Positions 40,615 to 49,425 of a stretch of 64,000 nucleotides of DNA are shown in pieces. Both the position numbers and the translations under genes were made by a program. The stretch lies in assembly GCF_004339525.1 (NCBI RefSeq), contig NZ_SMGE01000001.1, positions 806,001 through 870,000 of the forward strand, in the 5' to 3' direction. The stretch is from Flavobacterium sp. 90. GTDB lineage: Bacteria; Bacteroidota; Bacteroidia; Flavobacteriales; Flavobacteriaceae. Numbering within the stretch: position 1 is the stretch's first letter; each line of letters starts with the position of its first letter. The notes beneath the pieces were generated by a model. It saw only the letters and a program-made list of their open reading frames with translations, was not told where the DNA came from and searched no databases.

Positions 40615-40646
40615 CAAAAGTAGAAAACTTATTTCTAACTGGCAAA
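40615..40646 (-). promoter_or_regulatory. rRNA operon promoter, proximal
   Basis: On the minus strand TTTG, 20 bases, then TACTTTTG matches the Bacteroidota consensus (TTTG ~20 TAnnTTTG) exactly. The sequence after it is CACCC. It lies ~165 bases upstream of mature 16S. Confidence 0.75.
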
Positions 40647-40738
40647 TGTTTTTTGAAGTTTTTTTTTAAGAAAATTTCTTTTCTTTTTAACTTCATATTT
40701 ACCAATCTTTCAATGAACTTTCCCTGTTTTGCGGGGTG

Positions 40739-40770
40739 CAAATGTAATATCCCTTTTCGAATCTCACAAG
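40739..40770 (-). promoter_or_regulatory. rRNA operon promoter, middle
   Basis: On the minus strand CTTG, 20 bases, then TACATTTG, followed by CACCCC. It is 124 bases upstream of the proximal promoter and has the same layout. Confidence 0.7.
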
Positions 40771-40859
40771 CTTTTTTGAATCTTTTTTGAAAATAAATTT
40801 TCACATTTGATTGTTTTGCTTGTCAGTATTTCTGTGAACGTCTATCGCTGTTGCGGGTG

Positions 40860-40890
40860 CAAAAGTAGGTAGTTTATTTACATTTACAAG
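40860..40890 (-). promoter_or_regulatory. rRNA operon promoter, distal
   Basis: On the minus strand CTTG, 19 bases, then TACTTTTG, followed by CACCCG. It is 121 bases upstream of the middle promoter. From here to 41187 I see only AT-rich sequence with no credible gene. Confidence 0.7.
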
Positions 40891-41187
40891 CCTTTTTTTA
40901 AACTATTTTTAATATATTTTATAAGTCGCTGGTTTGGCGTTTTTTACATCTCAAAGTTTTTTCTCTGTTTTTGGGATTTTATGCTTTTGGGGCGTTTTTA
41001 CCACAAAGATGCAAAGGTTCTTTTTGTTTGGATGCGTTTTAAGAAGATCGCTAAACTGGAGTTTACTGGGGTTTTATTAGTCTCGCAAAGACGTTATACT
41101 TGATTTCTTTGGCTTTTTTAATCTCGCAAAGGCACAAAGGCGCTAAGTTTTTATTTTCATGACTGATCTTTCTTTTGAAAACCTCTG

Positions 41188-41269
41188 CCCTAGCCCCGAT
41201 AATAGCGGAAATCCTTTTGTGCCGGGGTTCGGCACAAAAGATTGAAGTGGATAGCGGGAAATAGCTCCT
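41188..41269. ncRNA. dispersed structured element (Flavo-1-like), copy 1
   Basis: Conserved blocks TAGCCCCGAT, GCGGAAATCC, GATTGAAG and GGGAAATAGCTCCT surround a variable hairpin, TTTTGTGCCG / CGGCACAAAA. The same blocks occur at 62071-62184 with a different but equally well-paired hairpin. Conserved ends plus covarying stems indicate a structured RNA or palindromic mobile repeat. It resembles what I remember of the Rfam Flavo-1 motif; the name is unverified. Confidence 0.55.
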
Positions 41270-41341
41270 GATACTTATCGTAAAAGCTTCGACTTCGCTC
41301 AGCTGAACAAAGACTACTCTTATATATATGTACAAATAATA

Positions 41342-41372
41342 AACCCGACAGGTTTCAAAAACCTGTCGGGTT
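41342..41372 (-). terminator. palindromic repeat acting as terminator for the monooxygenase gene
   Basis: AACCCGACAGGTTT and AAACCTGTCGGGTT form a 14-bp stem with a 3-base loop, 55 bases past the stop of the minus-strand gene. It belongs to a dispersed family: copies at 61824 and 62013 have the central CG pairs replaced by TA on both arms. Confidence 0.6.
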
Positions 41373-41427
41373 GTGAATAGAATTCTTCCTTATATATTAG
41401 GAGGGATTTTATACTTATATATGTATA

Positions 41428-42429
41428 CTAATTTAAACTGTCAATTACTTGTTTGGTGATTTCGATACTTTTTAGTTTTGTTTGATGATCGAAGATTGGA
41501 CTGGTTACCATTAATTCATCAATTCTTGAATAATCAATGAACTTTTTTAGGTCTACTATCAACTGTTCTTTGTTTCCTGTAAAGGTACATGCAGTCATTT
41601 GATTTACATGGAAACGCTCTTCTTCGCCCATGATATCGTCCAGAGATGGAACTGGCGGCTGCAAGCCTTTGCGATCATTACGAATCAAGTTGAGAAACAT
41701 TTGATATAAGCTCGTCGATAAAAATTCAGCTTCTTCGTTTGTGTCTGCTGCTACGATATTTACACAGGCCATTGTTTTGGGTTTATCCAAGACATCTGAT
41801 GCCTGGAAATTCTCGCGATAGAACTCAAAAGCTTGAATCATTTGGCGTGGTGCAAAATGTCCAGCAAAGGCATACGGTAAACCATAGGCTGCGGCAAGAG
41901 CGGCACTTTCCATGCTTGAACCCAGAATCCAGATGGGAACACTTGTACCTTCGGCTGGGAATGCGCGGACTTTGGCGGTTGCATTTTCGATCGAAAAATA
42001 ATCCTGAAGCTTGCTTACGTTTGCAGGAAAACGCTGTGCTTGTTCAAAAAAATCTTTTCTAATGGCTTCGGCTGTTGGCTGATCTGTTCCCGGCGCTCTT
42101 CCTAACCCCAAGTCGATTCGGTTTGGGTAAAGCGTTTCTAAGGTTCCGAATTGCTCGGCTACTATTAAAGGAGAATGATTTGGCAACATGATCCCGCCTG
42201 AACCTACACGAATCTTTTTTGTATGACTGGCGATAAAACCAATCAATACTACAGTTGCTGAACTGGCAACGTGTGCCATGTTATGATGTTCTGCCAACCA
42301 AAAACGCTTGTAATCTAGTTGATCTGCGAGTTGCGCTATGTCTTTTGTTTTTTGAAATGTTTCGGCTGCGTTGCTATCCTGAGTGATGATAGCGAGCTCT
42401 AATAGAGAGACTGAAATTGGGTTTTTCAT
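41428..42429 (-). CDS. LLM-class flavin-dependent oxidoreductase (luciferase-like, YhbW type)
   Basis: This 333-residue protein belongs to the bacterial-luciferase-like monooxygenase family, which uses reduced flavin. Visible family strings are the N-terminal SVSLLELAIITQDSNAAETF, FWLAEHHNMAHVASSATVVL, RIRVGSGGIMLPNHSPLIVA (IRVGSGG), RIDLGLGRAPGTDQ and WILGSSMESAALAAAYGLPY AFAGHF. These match the YhbW/alkanal-type subgroup; the substrate cannot be told. The start at 42429 is supported by the alignment of SVSLLELA with family N-termini. It is a single minus-strand gene beside the rRNA promoter region. Confidence 0.9.
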   Translation of the reverse strand: MKNPISVSLLELAIITQDSNAAETFQKTKDIAQLADQLDYKRFWLAEHHNMAHVASSATVVLIGFIASHTKKIRVGSGGIMLPNHSPLIVAEQFGTLETLYPNRIDLGLGRAPGTDQPTAEAIRKDFFEQAQRFPANVSKLQDYFSIENATAKVRAFPAEGTSVPIWILGSSMESAALAAAYGLPYAFAGHFAPRQMIQAFEFYRENFQASDVLDKPKTMACVNIVAADTNEEAEFLSTSLYQMFLNLIRNDRKGLQPPVPSLDDIMGEEERFHVNQMTACTFTGNKEQLIVDLKKFIDYSRIDELMVTSPIFDHQTKLKSIEITKQVIDSLN

Positions 42430-42448
42430 ATAAAAAAATGCTAGTATG

Positions 42449-42456
42449 CAAAATTA
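42449..42456 (-). promoter_or_regulatory. candidate -7 element of the monooxygenase gene
   Basis: On the minus strand TAATTTTG fits TAnnTTTG and lies 20 bases upstream of the start codon. No TTTG is found at the -33 distance, so this is tentative. Confidence 0.35.
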
Positions 42457-42559
42457 ACTCATTTATAGAGATGTCTTTTCTTTTCTAATGTTAATAGATT
42501 TATAATGTTTTTAGTTAAGACAAAAAAATATCCGAATTATATTTTTTTGATAATTAATT

Positions 42560-42589
42560 ATTGTTTTACGATAATTAATTATACATTTG
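42560..42589 (+). promoter_or_regulatory. promoter of the DUF2975/XRE operon
   Basis: ATTG, 18 bases, then TACATTTG: a perfect -7 and a near-consensus -33, 27 bases before the start codon at 42617. Confidence 0.55.
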
Positions 42590-42616
42590 CAATATCAAAA
42601 CTAAATTTAGGTACAA

Positions 42617-43132
42617 ATGAAAACCACTCACATTGTTTCGAAAATCTTATTTTATGTTACGCGCTTTCTGGCTGTTGTATATTTTACATTAGCATTCTAT
42701 TCTTTGTTAACTCTGATTACGGGATTTTCATTGAATTTTAAAGATAACGGAAAATATTTTCAGATTTGCTATCCGTTTACCGATCATCCGCTTATGCTTG
42801 GCGATTATAATCTTCCTTATATTATTTTTGAGTTTTTGTCTCCTTTGAGTCTTTATGGTCTTTTCTTTTTATTGATCAGTAATGTTTTTAAGATATTTTT
42901 TCAGCCTAAATTATTTACTCAAAACGGGATTAATCATTTGAGGCAATTTTATCTAACCAATTTAATTTTACCAAGCCTTGTTATATTTTTAGCTTCTTTC
43001 TTTGTTTCGCTTGACAATGAGGTTAGCATTTTTATTGTACTACATTTTATGCTGGGCGTTTTTGCTTACTTTTTAGCTGCTATTTTTAAACAGGGATTGA
43101 ACCTTCAGAACGAACAAGACTTATTTATATAA
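42617..43132 (+). CDS. DUF2975 family membrane protein
   Basis: This 171-residue protein has four predicted transmembrane helices (around FLAVVYFTLAFYSLLTLITG, IIFEFLSPLSLYGLFFLLIS, LTNLILPSLVIFLASFFVS and MLGVFAYFLAAIFKQGLNLQ), the DUF2975 layout. The C-terminal AAIFKQGLNLQNEQDL matches the family ending. DUF2975 genes almost always precede a small XRE regulator, as here (2-base gap). The biochemical role is unknown; a membrane partner of the regulator is the usual suggestion. Confidence 0.85.
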   Translation: MKTTHIVSKILFYVTRFLAVVYFTLAFYSLLTLITGFSLNFKDNGKYFQICYPFTDHPLMLGDYNLPYIIFEFLSPLSLYGLFFLLISNVFKIFFQPKLFTQNGINHLRQFYLTNLILPSLVIFLASFFVSLDNEVSIFIVLHFMLGVFAYFLAAIFKQGLNLQNEQDLFI

Positions 43133-43134
43133 TC

Positions 43135-43341
43135 ATGCCAATAATTGTAAACGTTGATGTCATGCTTGCGAGACGTAAGATGCAAAGTAAAGAATTGGCT
43201 GAAAAACTAGAAATTACGCCCGCCAATTTATCGATACTTAAAACCGGAAAAGCCAAGGGAATCCGGTTTGATACGCTGGAAGCTATTTGTAAAATTCTGG
43301 ATTGCCAGCCCGGTGATATTTTAGAATACGTAAGCGAATAA
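43135..43341 (+). CDS. small XRE-family (YozG-like) regulator
   Basis: This 68-residue protein is a single Cro/C1-type helix-turn-helix: MLARRKMQSKELAEKLEITP ANLSILKTGK, then IRFDTLEAICKILDCQPGDILEY. It binds DNA and probably regulates its own operon. It starts 2 bases after the DUF2975 gene, the typical arrangement. Confidence 0.9.
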   Translation: MPIIVNVDVMLARRKMQSKELAEKLEITPANLSILKTGKAKGIRFDTLEAICKILDCQPGDILEYVSE

Positions 43342-43447
43342 ATCTTTTTTAAATCTCTTTTATAAAAACCGACTCTCTGAGGTTGGCAGGAATGCTATTG
43401 CCTATTTTTTTTTCAATCATATATATAATCATTAAATCAATCAAAAA

Positions 43448-44332
43448 ATGAACAGTTTATCAATCAAAAATCTCAGCAAAACGTATGAGAACGGTACTCA
43501 GGCTCTGGCCGATGTATCACTGGAAATTACGAACGGAATGTTTGGCTTATTGGGTCCAAACGGTGCCGGAAAGTCTACTTTAATGCGAACTATTGCGGCT
43601 TTGCAGGAACCTACTTTTGGAATTATTGAGTTTAACGGAATCAATATTCTGGAAAATCCGATGTATATAAGAGAAAATCTAGGTTATTTGCCTCAGGAAT
43701 TTGGTGTTTATCCTAAAATTTCGGCTTATCGCTTGTTAGATCATTTGGCAATTTTGAAGGGAATTGTCAATAAACAAGAAAGACACGATCAGATTTTGAC
43801 TTTATTACAACAAACTAATTTACTTCAGCATAAAGATAAGGCGGTTCACTCCTTTTCTGGTGGAATGCGTCAGCGTTTTGGGATTGCACAGGCTTTGCTC
43901 GGAAATCCGAAGATTATTATTGTGGATGAACCTACGGCGGGTCTTGATCCTGAGGAAAGAAACCGTTTTAATAACTTATTAAGCGAAATTGGCGAAAGCA
44001 TTATTGTACTCCTATCTACTCATATTGTTGAAGATGTTCGGGATTTGTGTACCAAAATGGCAATTATTGCGAACGGAAAATTAATTCTGGAAGCAAATCC
44101 TAATGATGCAATTGACACTTTAAAGGATAAAATATGGATGAAAGCCATTCATAAATCTGAATTGCAGGATTATCAGACTAATTTTAATATTATCTCCTCG
44201 CATTTGAATTCGGGAAAACTGAATATTCATGTTTTTGCAGATCAACAGCCAGATTCTGGTTTTGGTCTAATTTCTCCGGATTTAAGCGATGTTTATTTTT
44301 CTGTTTTAGCTCAAAATCAACTTAAAAAGTAA
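43448..44332 (+). CDS. ABC transporter ATP-binding protein
   Basis: This 294-residue ATPase shows Walker A GPNGAGKST, Q-loop YLPQEFGVYP, signature FSGGMRQRFG, Walker B IIIVDEPTAGLDPEE and switch His STHIVED. It is of the multidrug/antibiotic-export (CcmA-like) type with a C-terminal ~80-residue extension. It lies 4 bases before a gene for a permease fused to a peptidase and would energise it. No RBS of Shine-Dalgarno type is visible, as usual in this phylum. Confidence 0.92.
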   Translation: MNSLSIKNLSKTYENGTQALADVSLEITNGMFGLLGPNGAGKSTLMRTIAALQEPTFGIIEFNGINILENPMYIRENLGYLPQEFGVYPKISAYRLLDHLAILKGIVNKQERHDQILTLLQQTNLLQHKDKAVHSFSGGMRQRFGIAQALLGNPKIIIVDEPTAGLDPEERNRFNNLLSEIGESIIVLLSTHIVEDVRDLCTKMAIIANGKLILEANPNDAIDTLKDKIWMKAIHKSELQDYQTNFNIISSHLNSGKLNIHVFADQQPDSGFGLISPDLSDVYFSVLAQNQLKK

Positions 44333-44336
44333 CGTT

Positions 44337-47300
44337 ATGTTTTCAAAGTTATTACGATTTGAATGGCATAACAATACCAGAAACTGGAGCTTTTATGCCA
44401 CATTTTTAGTTTATTTGATCTTTGGATTTTTTGTAAGCGCTTTTGCTAATTTCTCTTTTTCGGGTGCTTATAAAAATAGTCCTTATGTTTTGACATATGC
44501 CATTGGGCTGATTTCGTTAACTACGATATTTTCGATCACGCTTCAGGTGGCGCAAAATTTCCTTAAGGAATATGAAACTAAATTTGACTCGATCATTTTT
44601 ACGACGCCAATTTTTAAGTTTCATTATTTAGGAAGTAAGTTTATTGCTGCTTTTGGAATTGCAATTGTTTCTTTCGGTATGTTTATAATCGGGATGATGA
44701 TTGGTCATTTGATGCCTTGGTTGTCAAAAGATGAAATTGGACCGTTTTCGTTTTTGAATTATTTTTGGCCGTATTTGGTTTTGGTAATTCCTAATATACT
44801 GTTGTGCCTTTCTGTTTTGACAACTTTGGCGTGGTTAACCAGAAGCAAACTCTTTATATATGTAGGCGGTTTTATGGTTTACATTTTATATATCGCGGGT
44901 TCGTTGTTCTCTAACTCCCCTATTTTTGCCAATGCTTCGCCTTCGTCAGCGGCTGCAATGTCGCTTGCTGCAAAAGTTGATCCGTTTGGGTTAGCGGCTT
45001 TTCTGGAACAAACGAGATACTTTACTTCTATCGAAAAAAATACTAATCTTCTGGATTTATCGGGCAATTTTCTATTTAATAGAATTCTTTGGCTGAGTGT
45101 TTCTGTTCTATTAATTCTGGTTTCTTATCGTTTCTTCTCTTTTAGAAAAACAAAAACTAAAAAGGTTAAACCAATTAAAGTTCTAAAAACTGAACACATT
45201 TCTTTTTCTACGGAAGTACCCAAAAATATTGAATTCAGAACTTTGAAACATAATTTATTGGTTCTGAAAAGTTACATCAAAATGGATGTTTCACTGATTT
45301 TGAAAGGAATTCCGTTTTTGTTAATTGCGCTTTTATTCTCGGGATTACTATCTATTGAAATTTCAGATGAGATTGATGGCGGAATTAGATTGTCTCAAAA
45401 CATTGCTAATACAGCTTTGATGATTAGCACGATTATGGATCGTTTGCCTTTTATTCTGATTTTAATTCTGCTCTTTTATAGTAATGAATTGATCAACCGA
45501 AGCGAAAGTTCCCGATTTGAAATGCTGGAAAATACAACGCCTTATCAGCAAACCGTCGTTTTACTCTCAAAAATCATTTCTCTTTTTACGATTCCGCTTC
45601 TTATAATTGCTTTGAGCATTTTAATTGGTTGTGCTTTTCAAATCGCTCATGCGAATGCTCCAATAGAATTTGGGCTTTATCTTTCGTTATTTTTTTATCT
45701 GGGTTTGCCTATTTTATTGATTTCGATTTTAGTTGTTTTTATTCAGACGCTTATTCCTAATAAATATCTGGGACTTTCAGCTGCAACCATTATTACGATT
45801 TTAATAAGTACCGGAATTGGTGAACAATTAGGAATTTCTCATCCTTTATTGAGATTTGGAGATTCTTTTAAAAGAGAATATTTTGATTTGAATGGTTTCG
45901 GGAAATATACTTTTGCATTTGATGTTTCAATGTTATACAATTTCGGATTGGCTTTGATTCTACTAATATTGACGGGAATTTTATGGAAACGAAATACTTC
46001 TGTTCTAAAATCATTCCGAAGACATTCGTTTAATTCGATTCAAAAAATGGTTTTTACTTTCGGAATTCTTCTTTTTATTGGCTTTGGAAGTTACCTTTTT
46101 TACAAAACCAATATTGAATATCCATATATTACTGAAGAAGATCAAAACAATTGGAGTGAACAATATGAGTTGCAATTCAAAAAATATATTGATTTACCGC
46201 AACCTACGATAACTTCTGTAAAAAGTAATGTAGATTTATTTCCGTCAGAAAATCGATATGAGGTAAAAGGAGCGTATGAATTAATCAATAATGCCGAAAA
46301 ACCAATTGATAGTTTACTCCTATATATAGATCGGAATTCGAAACTAACTTCAATTGAAATTCCGAATGCTAAAAAATTAAATGATGTTTCTGCATTCAAT
46401 CATTATTGGTATAAATTAGAAAAGCCTCTACAACCGCATCAGAAAATGAAAATTTCGTTTTCGTTTGAATCAACCTGGTCGCCATTTAAAGGTCATACAT
46501 CTTTTAATTCGATTATAGAAAATGGTTCTTTTATGCGCATAAGCCGTTATTATCCTTATTTTGGTTATCAGGATTCTAACGAAATTGAAAGTGAAAAAGA
46601 ACGTTTAAAAAGACATTTACCGGCACAAACTCCGCTAAAAAAACTGGAAGATAAATCAATAGTACCGCAAAATTTTATTGATTACGAAACTGTTGTTTCT
46701 ACTTCTCAGAATCAAACCGCAATTGGGGTTGGCGATTTAATTGGAAAATGGAAAAAAGGCAATCGCAATTATTTTCATTATAAATCAAATGGAAAAATTC
46801 CGTTTCGATTTGCTGTATCTTCAGCTGTTTATAAAATTCAAAAAACAGTTTACAAAGGGATTACCGTTGAAGTTTATTATGATTCAAGACATTCGAGAAA
46901 TGTTGCAAAATTGATAAAAGACATAGAAAACACACTGGATTATTGCCAAAACAACTTTGGTAAATATCCGTATAAAACGATTCGATATGCCGAAATTTCT
47001 GCTTTCGTTAATGGTTTTGCCGCGACTTCTTACCCTTCTACGGTTTTTATGAAAGAGAATTTTGGTTTTTATAGTGACTTAAATCATAAGGATAAGGAAG
47101 ATGTGATTAACCAATTGACAGCGCATGAATTGTCGCACGAATGGTGGGGAAATTCTCAAATTAGTCCGGAACAAAAAGAAGGAAGCTGGATTTTGACCGA
47201 AACTCTGGCACAATACACGGAATTGATGCTTTATGAAAAAGAACATGGATTGGAAAAAGCATTGGAAACTTTAAAAATTCATCTTGATTTGTATTTGAGC

Positions 47301-47876
47301 AGCCGAAGCTACGATCCTGAAACGCCTCTTTATAAAACGAATTATGATACGCCGCATCTACCTTATGATAAAGGAATGCTTGTAATGCATCAATTGAGAA
47401 TGCTAATTGGAGTAGAAAAAGTAAATCTTGCTTTAAGTAATTTTCTAAGTCATTATAAATATCCAAACCAAACACCGGATTCTGAAGATTTATTGAAAGA
47501 GATTTATTCGGTTACAGATCAAAAACTGCATTATAAATTAGATGAAATGTTCAAGCAAATTATTACGTATTCCTCTAATATAGTTTCAGTTGAAAGTCAA
47601 AAGAAGAATGGTTTTTATGAAGTTTCTTTTAAAGTGAATTCTGAAAAATACTCTGAGAATTCAACCGGAAAACGAAAACTGATTGCAAACGATTCAATAA
47701 TAGATATTGGTGTTTATGATGAAAACGGAAAATTAGTTTCTTATCCTTTTTCAATTAAAAATAATCAGGTTGAAGGAAAAATTAAACTCAAAACCAAACC
47801 TCAACGCATTATTGTTGATCCGTATTTAAAGAATATAGACACTTTTTATAAGGATAACGAAAAGGAAATCAATTAG
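44337..47876 (+). CDS. ABC permease - M1 aminopeptidase fusion
   Basis: This 1,179-residue protein has two parts. Residues ~1-590 carry about a dozen transmembrane helices in two ABC-2 permease-like halves (from MFSKLLRFEWHNNTRNWSFY; second half around SYIKMDVSLILKGIPFLLIA). Residues ~620-1179 are an extracytoplasmic M1 (gluzincin) peptidase domain with HELSHEWWGN near residue 930 and WILTETLAQY supplying the third zinc ligand Glu. That Glu comes two residues later than in classical M1 enzymes. Such fusions occur widely in Bacteroidota and pair with the ATPase upstream; the substrate is unknown. Coupled peptide export and trimming is an inference. Confidence 0.9.
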   Translation: MFSKLLRFEWHNNTRNWSFYATFLVYLIFGFFVSAFANFSFSGAYKNSPYVLTYAIGLISLTTIFSITLQVAQNFLKEYETKFDSIIFTTPIFKFHYLGSKFIAAFGIAIVSFGMFIIGMMIGHLMPWLSKDEIGPFSFLNYFWPYLVLVIPNILLCLSVLTTLAWLTRSKLFIYVGGFMVYILYIAGSLFSNSPIFANASPSSAAAMSLAAKVDPFGLAAFLEQTRYFTSIEKNTNLLDLSGNFLFNRILWLSVSVLLILVSYRFFSFRKTKTKKVKPIKVLKTEHISFSTEVPKNIEFRTLKHNLLVLKSYIKMDVSLILKGIPFLLIALLFSGLLSIEISDEIDGGIRLSQNIANTALMISTIMDRLPFILILILLFYSNELINRSESSRFEMLENTTPYQQTVVLLSKIISLFTIPLLIIALSILIGCAFQIAHANAPIEFGLYLSLFFYLGLPILLISILVVFIQTLIPNKYLGLSAATIITILISTGIGEQLGISHPLLRFGDSFKREYFDLNGFGKYTFAFDVSMLYNFGLALILLILTGILWKRNTSVLKSFRRHSFNSIQKMVFTFGILLFIGFGSYLFYKTNIEYPYITEEDQNNWSEQYELQFKKYIDLPQPTITSVKSNVDLFPSENRYEVKGAYELINNAEKPIDSLLLYIDRNSKLTSIEIPNAKKLNDVSAFNHYWYKLEKPLQPHQKMKISFSFESTWSPFKGHTSFNSIIENGSFMRISRYYPYFGYQDSNEIESEKERLKRHLPAQTPLKKLEDKSIVPQNFIDYETVVSTSQNQTAIGVGDLIGKWKKGNRNYFHYKSNGKIPFRFAVSSAVYKIQKTVYKGITVEVYYDSRHSRNVAKLIKDIENTLDYCQNNFGKYPYKTIRYAEISAFVNGFAATSYPSTVFMKENFGFYSDLNHKDKEDVINQLTAHELSHEWWGNSQISPEQKEGSWILTETLAQYTELMLYEKEHGLEKALETLKIHLDLYLSSRSYDPETPLYKTNYDTPHLPYDKGMLVMHQLRMLIGVEKVNLALSNFLSHYKYPNQTPDSEDLLKEIYSVTDQKLHYKLDEMFKQIITYSSNIVSVESQKKNGFYEVSFKVNSEKYSENSTGKRKLIANDSIIDIGVYDENGKLVSYPFSIKNNQVEGKIKLKTKPQRIIVDPYLKNIDTFYKDNEKEIN

Positions 47877-47877
47877 T

Positions 47878-47970
47878 TTTTTTGCCACGAATTACACAAA
47901 TTTTCGCTAATTTCTATTCAGTTTGAGCTGAATTTAATTTGTGGAAATTCGTGTAATTCGTGGCAAAAAC
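47878..47970. repeat. long imperfect palindrome filling a convergent intergenic gap
   Basis: GCCACGAATTACACAAATTT on the left mirrors AATTCGTGTAATTCGTGGC on the right, with further pairing inside (AAATT/AATTT, CAG/CTG). It spans nearly the whole 99-base gap between two convergent genes and can end transcription from both sides. A related element lies at 63392-63494. Confidence 0.7.
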
Positions 47971-47975
47971 TTTTC

Positions 47976-49211
47976 TTATTTTAACTCAATCGTAATTAAT
48001 TTATGCTTGTTTTTTCCGTCGCTGGAAATCTTGAAATCTGTTGAAGTTGATTCTATTTCAAATTTAGCCGGTGTATCAATTGCTAATGAAATAGCACGAT
48101 ATCTGAATGTTTCCGGAATTTCAGGAAGTTCAATTGTTACAATTCCTTCTTTATTGTTTTGTGAGTAATTGATTTTGATTCTGTCGCGAAGCCAGATATA
48201 TTCGTAAACTTCCTGCCAAGGCGCCATCCAAATACTATCATCTCCTTTTGCTCCATATTTATTGGCAATGGCTGTCATGTAATATTTAAAATCGGGAAAA
48301 CGCATGCTCAAATTCCAAAGATTTTGATTTCCAACTCCGTGCGTGAATTCGTTATACCAAACCGGATTTGGTGATTTTGTAATTGATTCGAGCTTTTCTA
48401 AAAATCCATCCATTGTTTTGAATCCAATCGTGTCATTTGAGCTTTGAACAAATGTTCGGGCATAAATCATTTTATCCAGATTTACTTTTCCCTTTACATC
48501 AATTATTGGTCCTGAACCTACAAAAGAAGCTACAGAAAAAGAACCGTTTGCCAAGGCATCTCTTTCATATTCTAACTGATATCCCGGATCGCTTTCTCCT
48601 CCAGGAACTACAAAATGAGACATTGTAAATCCTAAATTTTGCTTTATTGAAGCCGTATTTTCTGTTACTTCTTTCAAAAAATTAGTTCCGTGTTTGGTGG
48701 CGTGATGAAAACCGTGATTCAAAATATCCCAACCTGCATCGTACATTTCTTTTACTTCCGGCCAGGAAAGATGTCCGCGATTTGCTGGTAAATTGCCAAT
48801 TGCGGCTCCATTAATGGCTAAACCTATTTTAAACGGGATTTTAGTTCCCAAATTATTAGTGTAAAAAAGTCCTTTTGAAGTCGTTCCGTCTCCGCCTTGA
48901 TCGTTTTTCCATTCGCTGATTTCTTTACCGCTAATTTTCCCGCCATTCAACAAAGGAAAAGCCGTTAGAAAAGTTGATCGATATCCGTCGTCAGCCGTAA
49001 AACTATAAGCCAAATGTTTATTGAATTTTAAAGCCGAAGGTTGAATTTTTACTTTGTCAGCTGACTTTGATTTTATTTTAAATGAAATCAATTTTGGCTG
49101 TAAGGAATCCATTTCTGGATTTGGCGTATTTGCTGAACAAAAAAATATTCCATTAATGAGGAGAAAAAATATCGACAAAAAAATTCTCATTTTAGGTTGT
49201 GCTATTTTCAT
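47976..49211 (-). CDS. polysaccharide deacetylase family protein, exported
   Basis: This 411-residue protein has a signal peptide (MKIAQPKMRIFLSIFFLLIN GIFFCSA, possibly lipidated at FCS). The NodB-like domain shows the metal-binding Asp pair FTADDGYRST near residue 80 and the HGFHHAT box (HxxxH) near residue 165. These enzymes remove acetyl or other N/O-acyl groups from surface sugars. The C-terminal ~90 residues form an added beta domain (YSQNNKEGIVTIELPEIPET). The true start may be the Met at MRIFL rather than MKIAQ. It is a single gene, convergent with the ABC-peptidase gene. Confidence 0.8.
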   Translation of the reverse strand: MKIAQPKMRIFLSIFFLLINGIFFCSANTPNPEMDSLQPKLISFKIKSKSADKVKIQPSALKFNKHLAYSFTADDGYRSTFLTAFPLLNGGKISGKEISEWKNDQGGDGTTSKGLFYTNNLGTKIPFKIGLAINGAAIGNLPANRGHLSWPEVKEMYDAGWDILNHGFHHATKHGTNFLKEVTENTASIKQNLGFTMSHFVVPGGESDPGYQLEYERDALANGSFSVASFVGSGPIIDVKGKVNLDKMIYARTFVQSSNDTIGFKTMDGFLEKLESITKSPNPVWYNEFTHGVGNQNLWNLSMRFPDFKYYMTAIANKYGAKGDDSIWMAPWQEVYEYIWLRDRIKINYSQNNKEGIVTIELPEIPETFRYRAISLAIDTPAKFEIESTSTDFKISSDGKNKHKLITIELK

Positions 49212-49425
49212 TTGAAATATCTGATTTAGAGTTCCTAAAGATACATTTCTTTGAAAAAACTAGTTCAAAAAATTGATATTTCAATAGTTTAAAATTTTAT
49301 TTAACGATATATAATAACAATTACTAAACAAAACGCAAGTAGTTCTTTTATAATCAATACTTTACAAATAAGGCATGTAGTTTGTTATTTCTTAAATATT
49401 CAAAAAATATCAAACTATCTTAATT

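Noticed and set aside
41063..41335. 90-codon minus-strand frame
   Set aside because: It covers the Flavo-1-like element and low-complexity DNA; the protein has no natural composition or start context.
42505..42741. 78-codon plus-strand frame before DUF2975
   Set aside because: It contains the promoter of the DUF2975 gene and overlaps its start in another frame.
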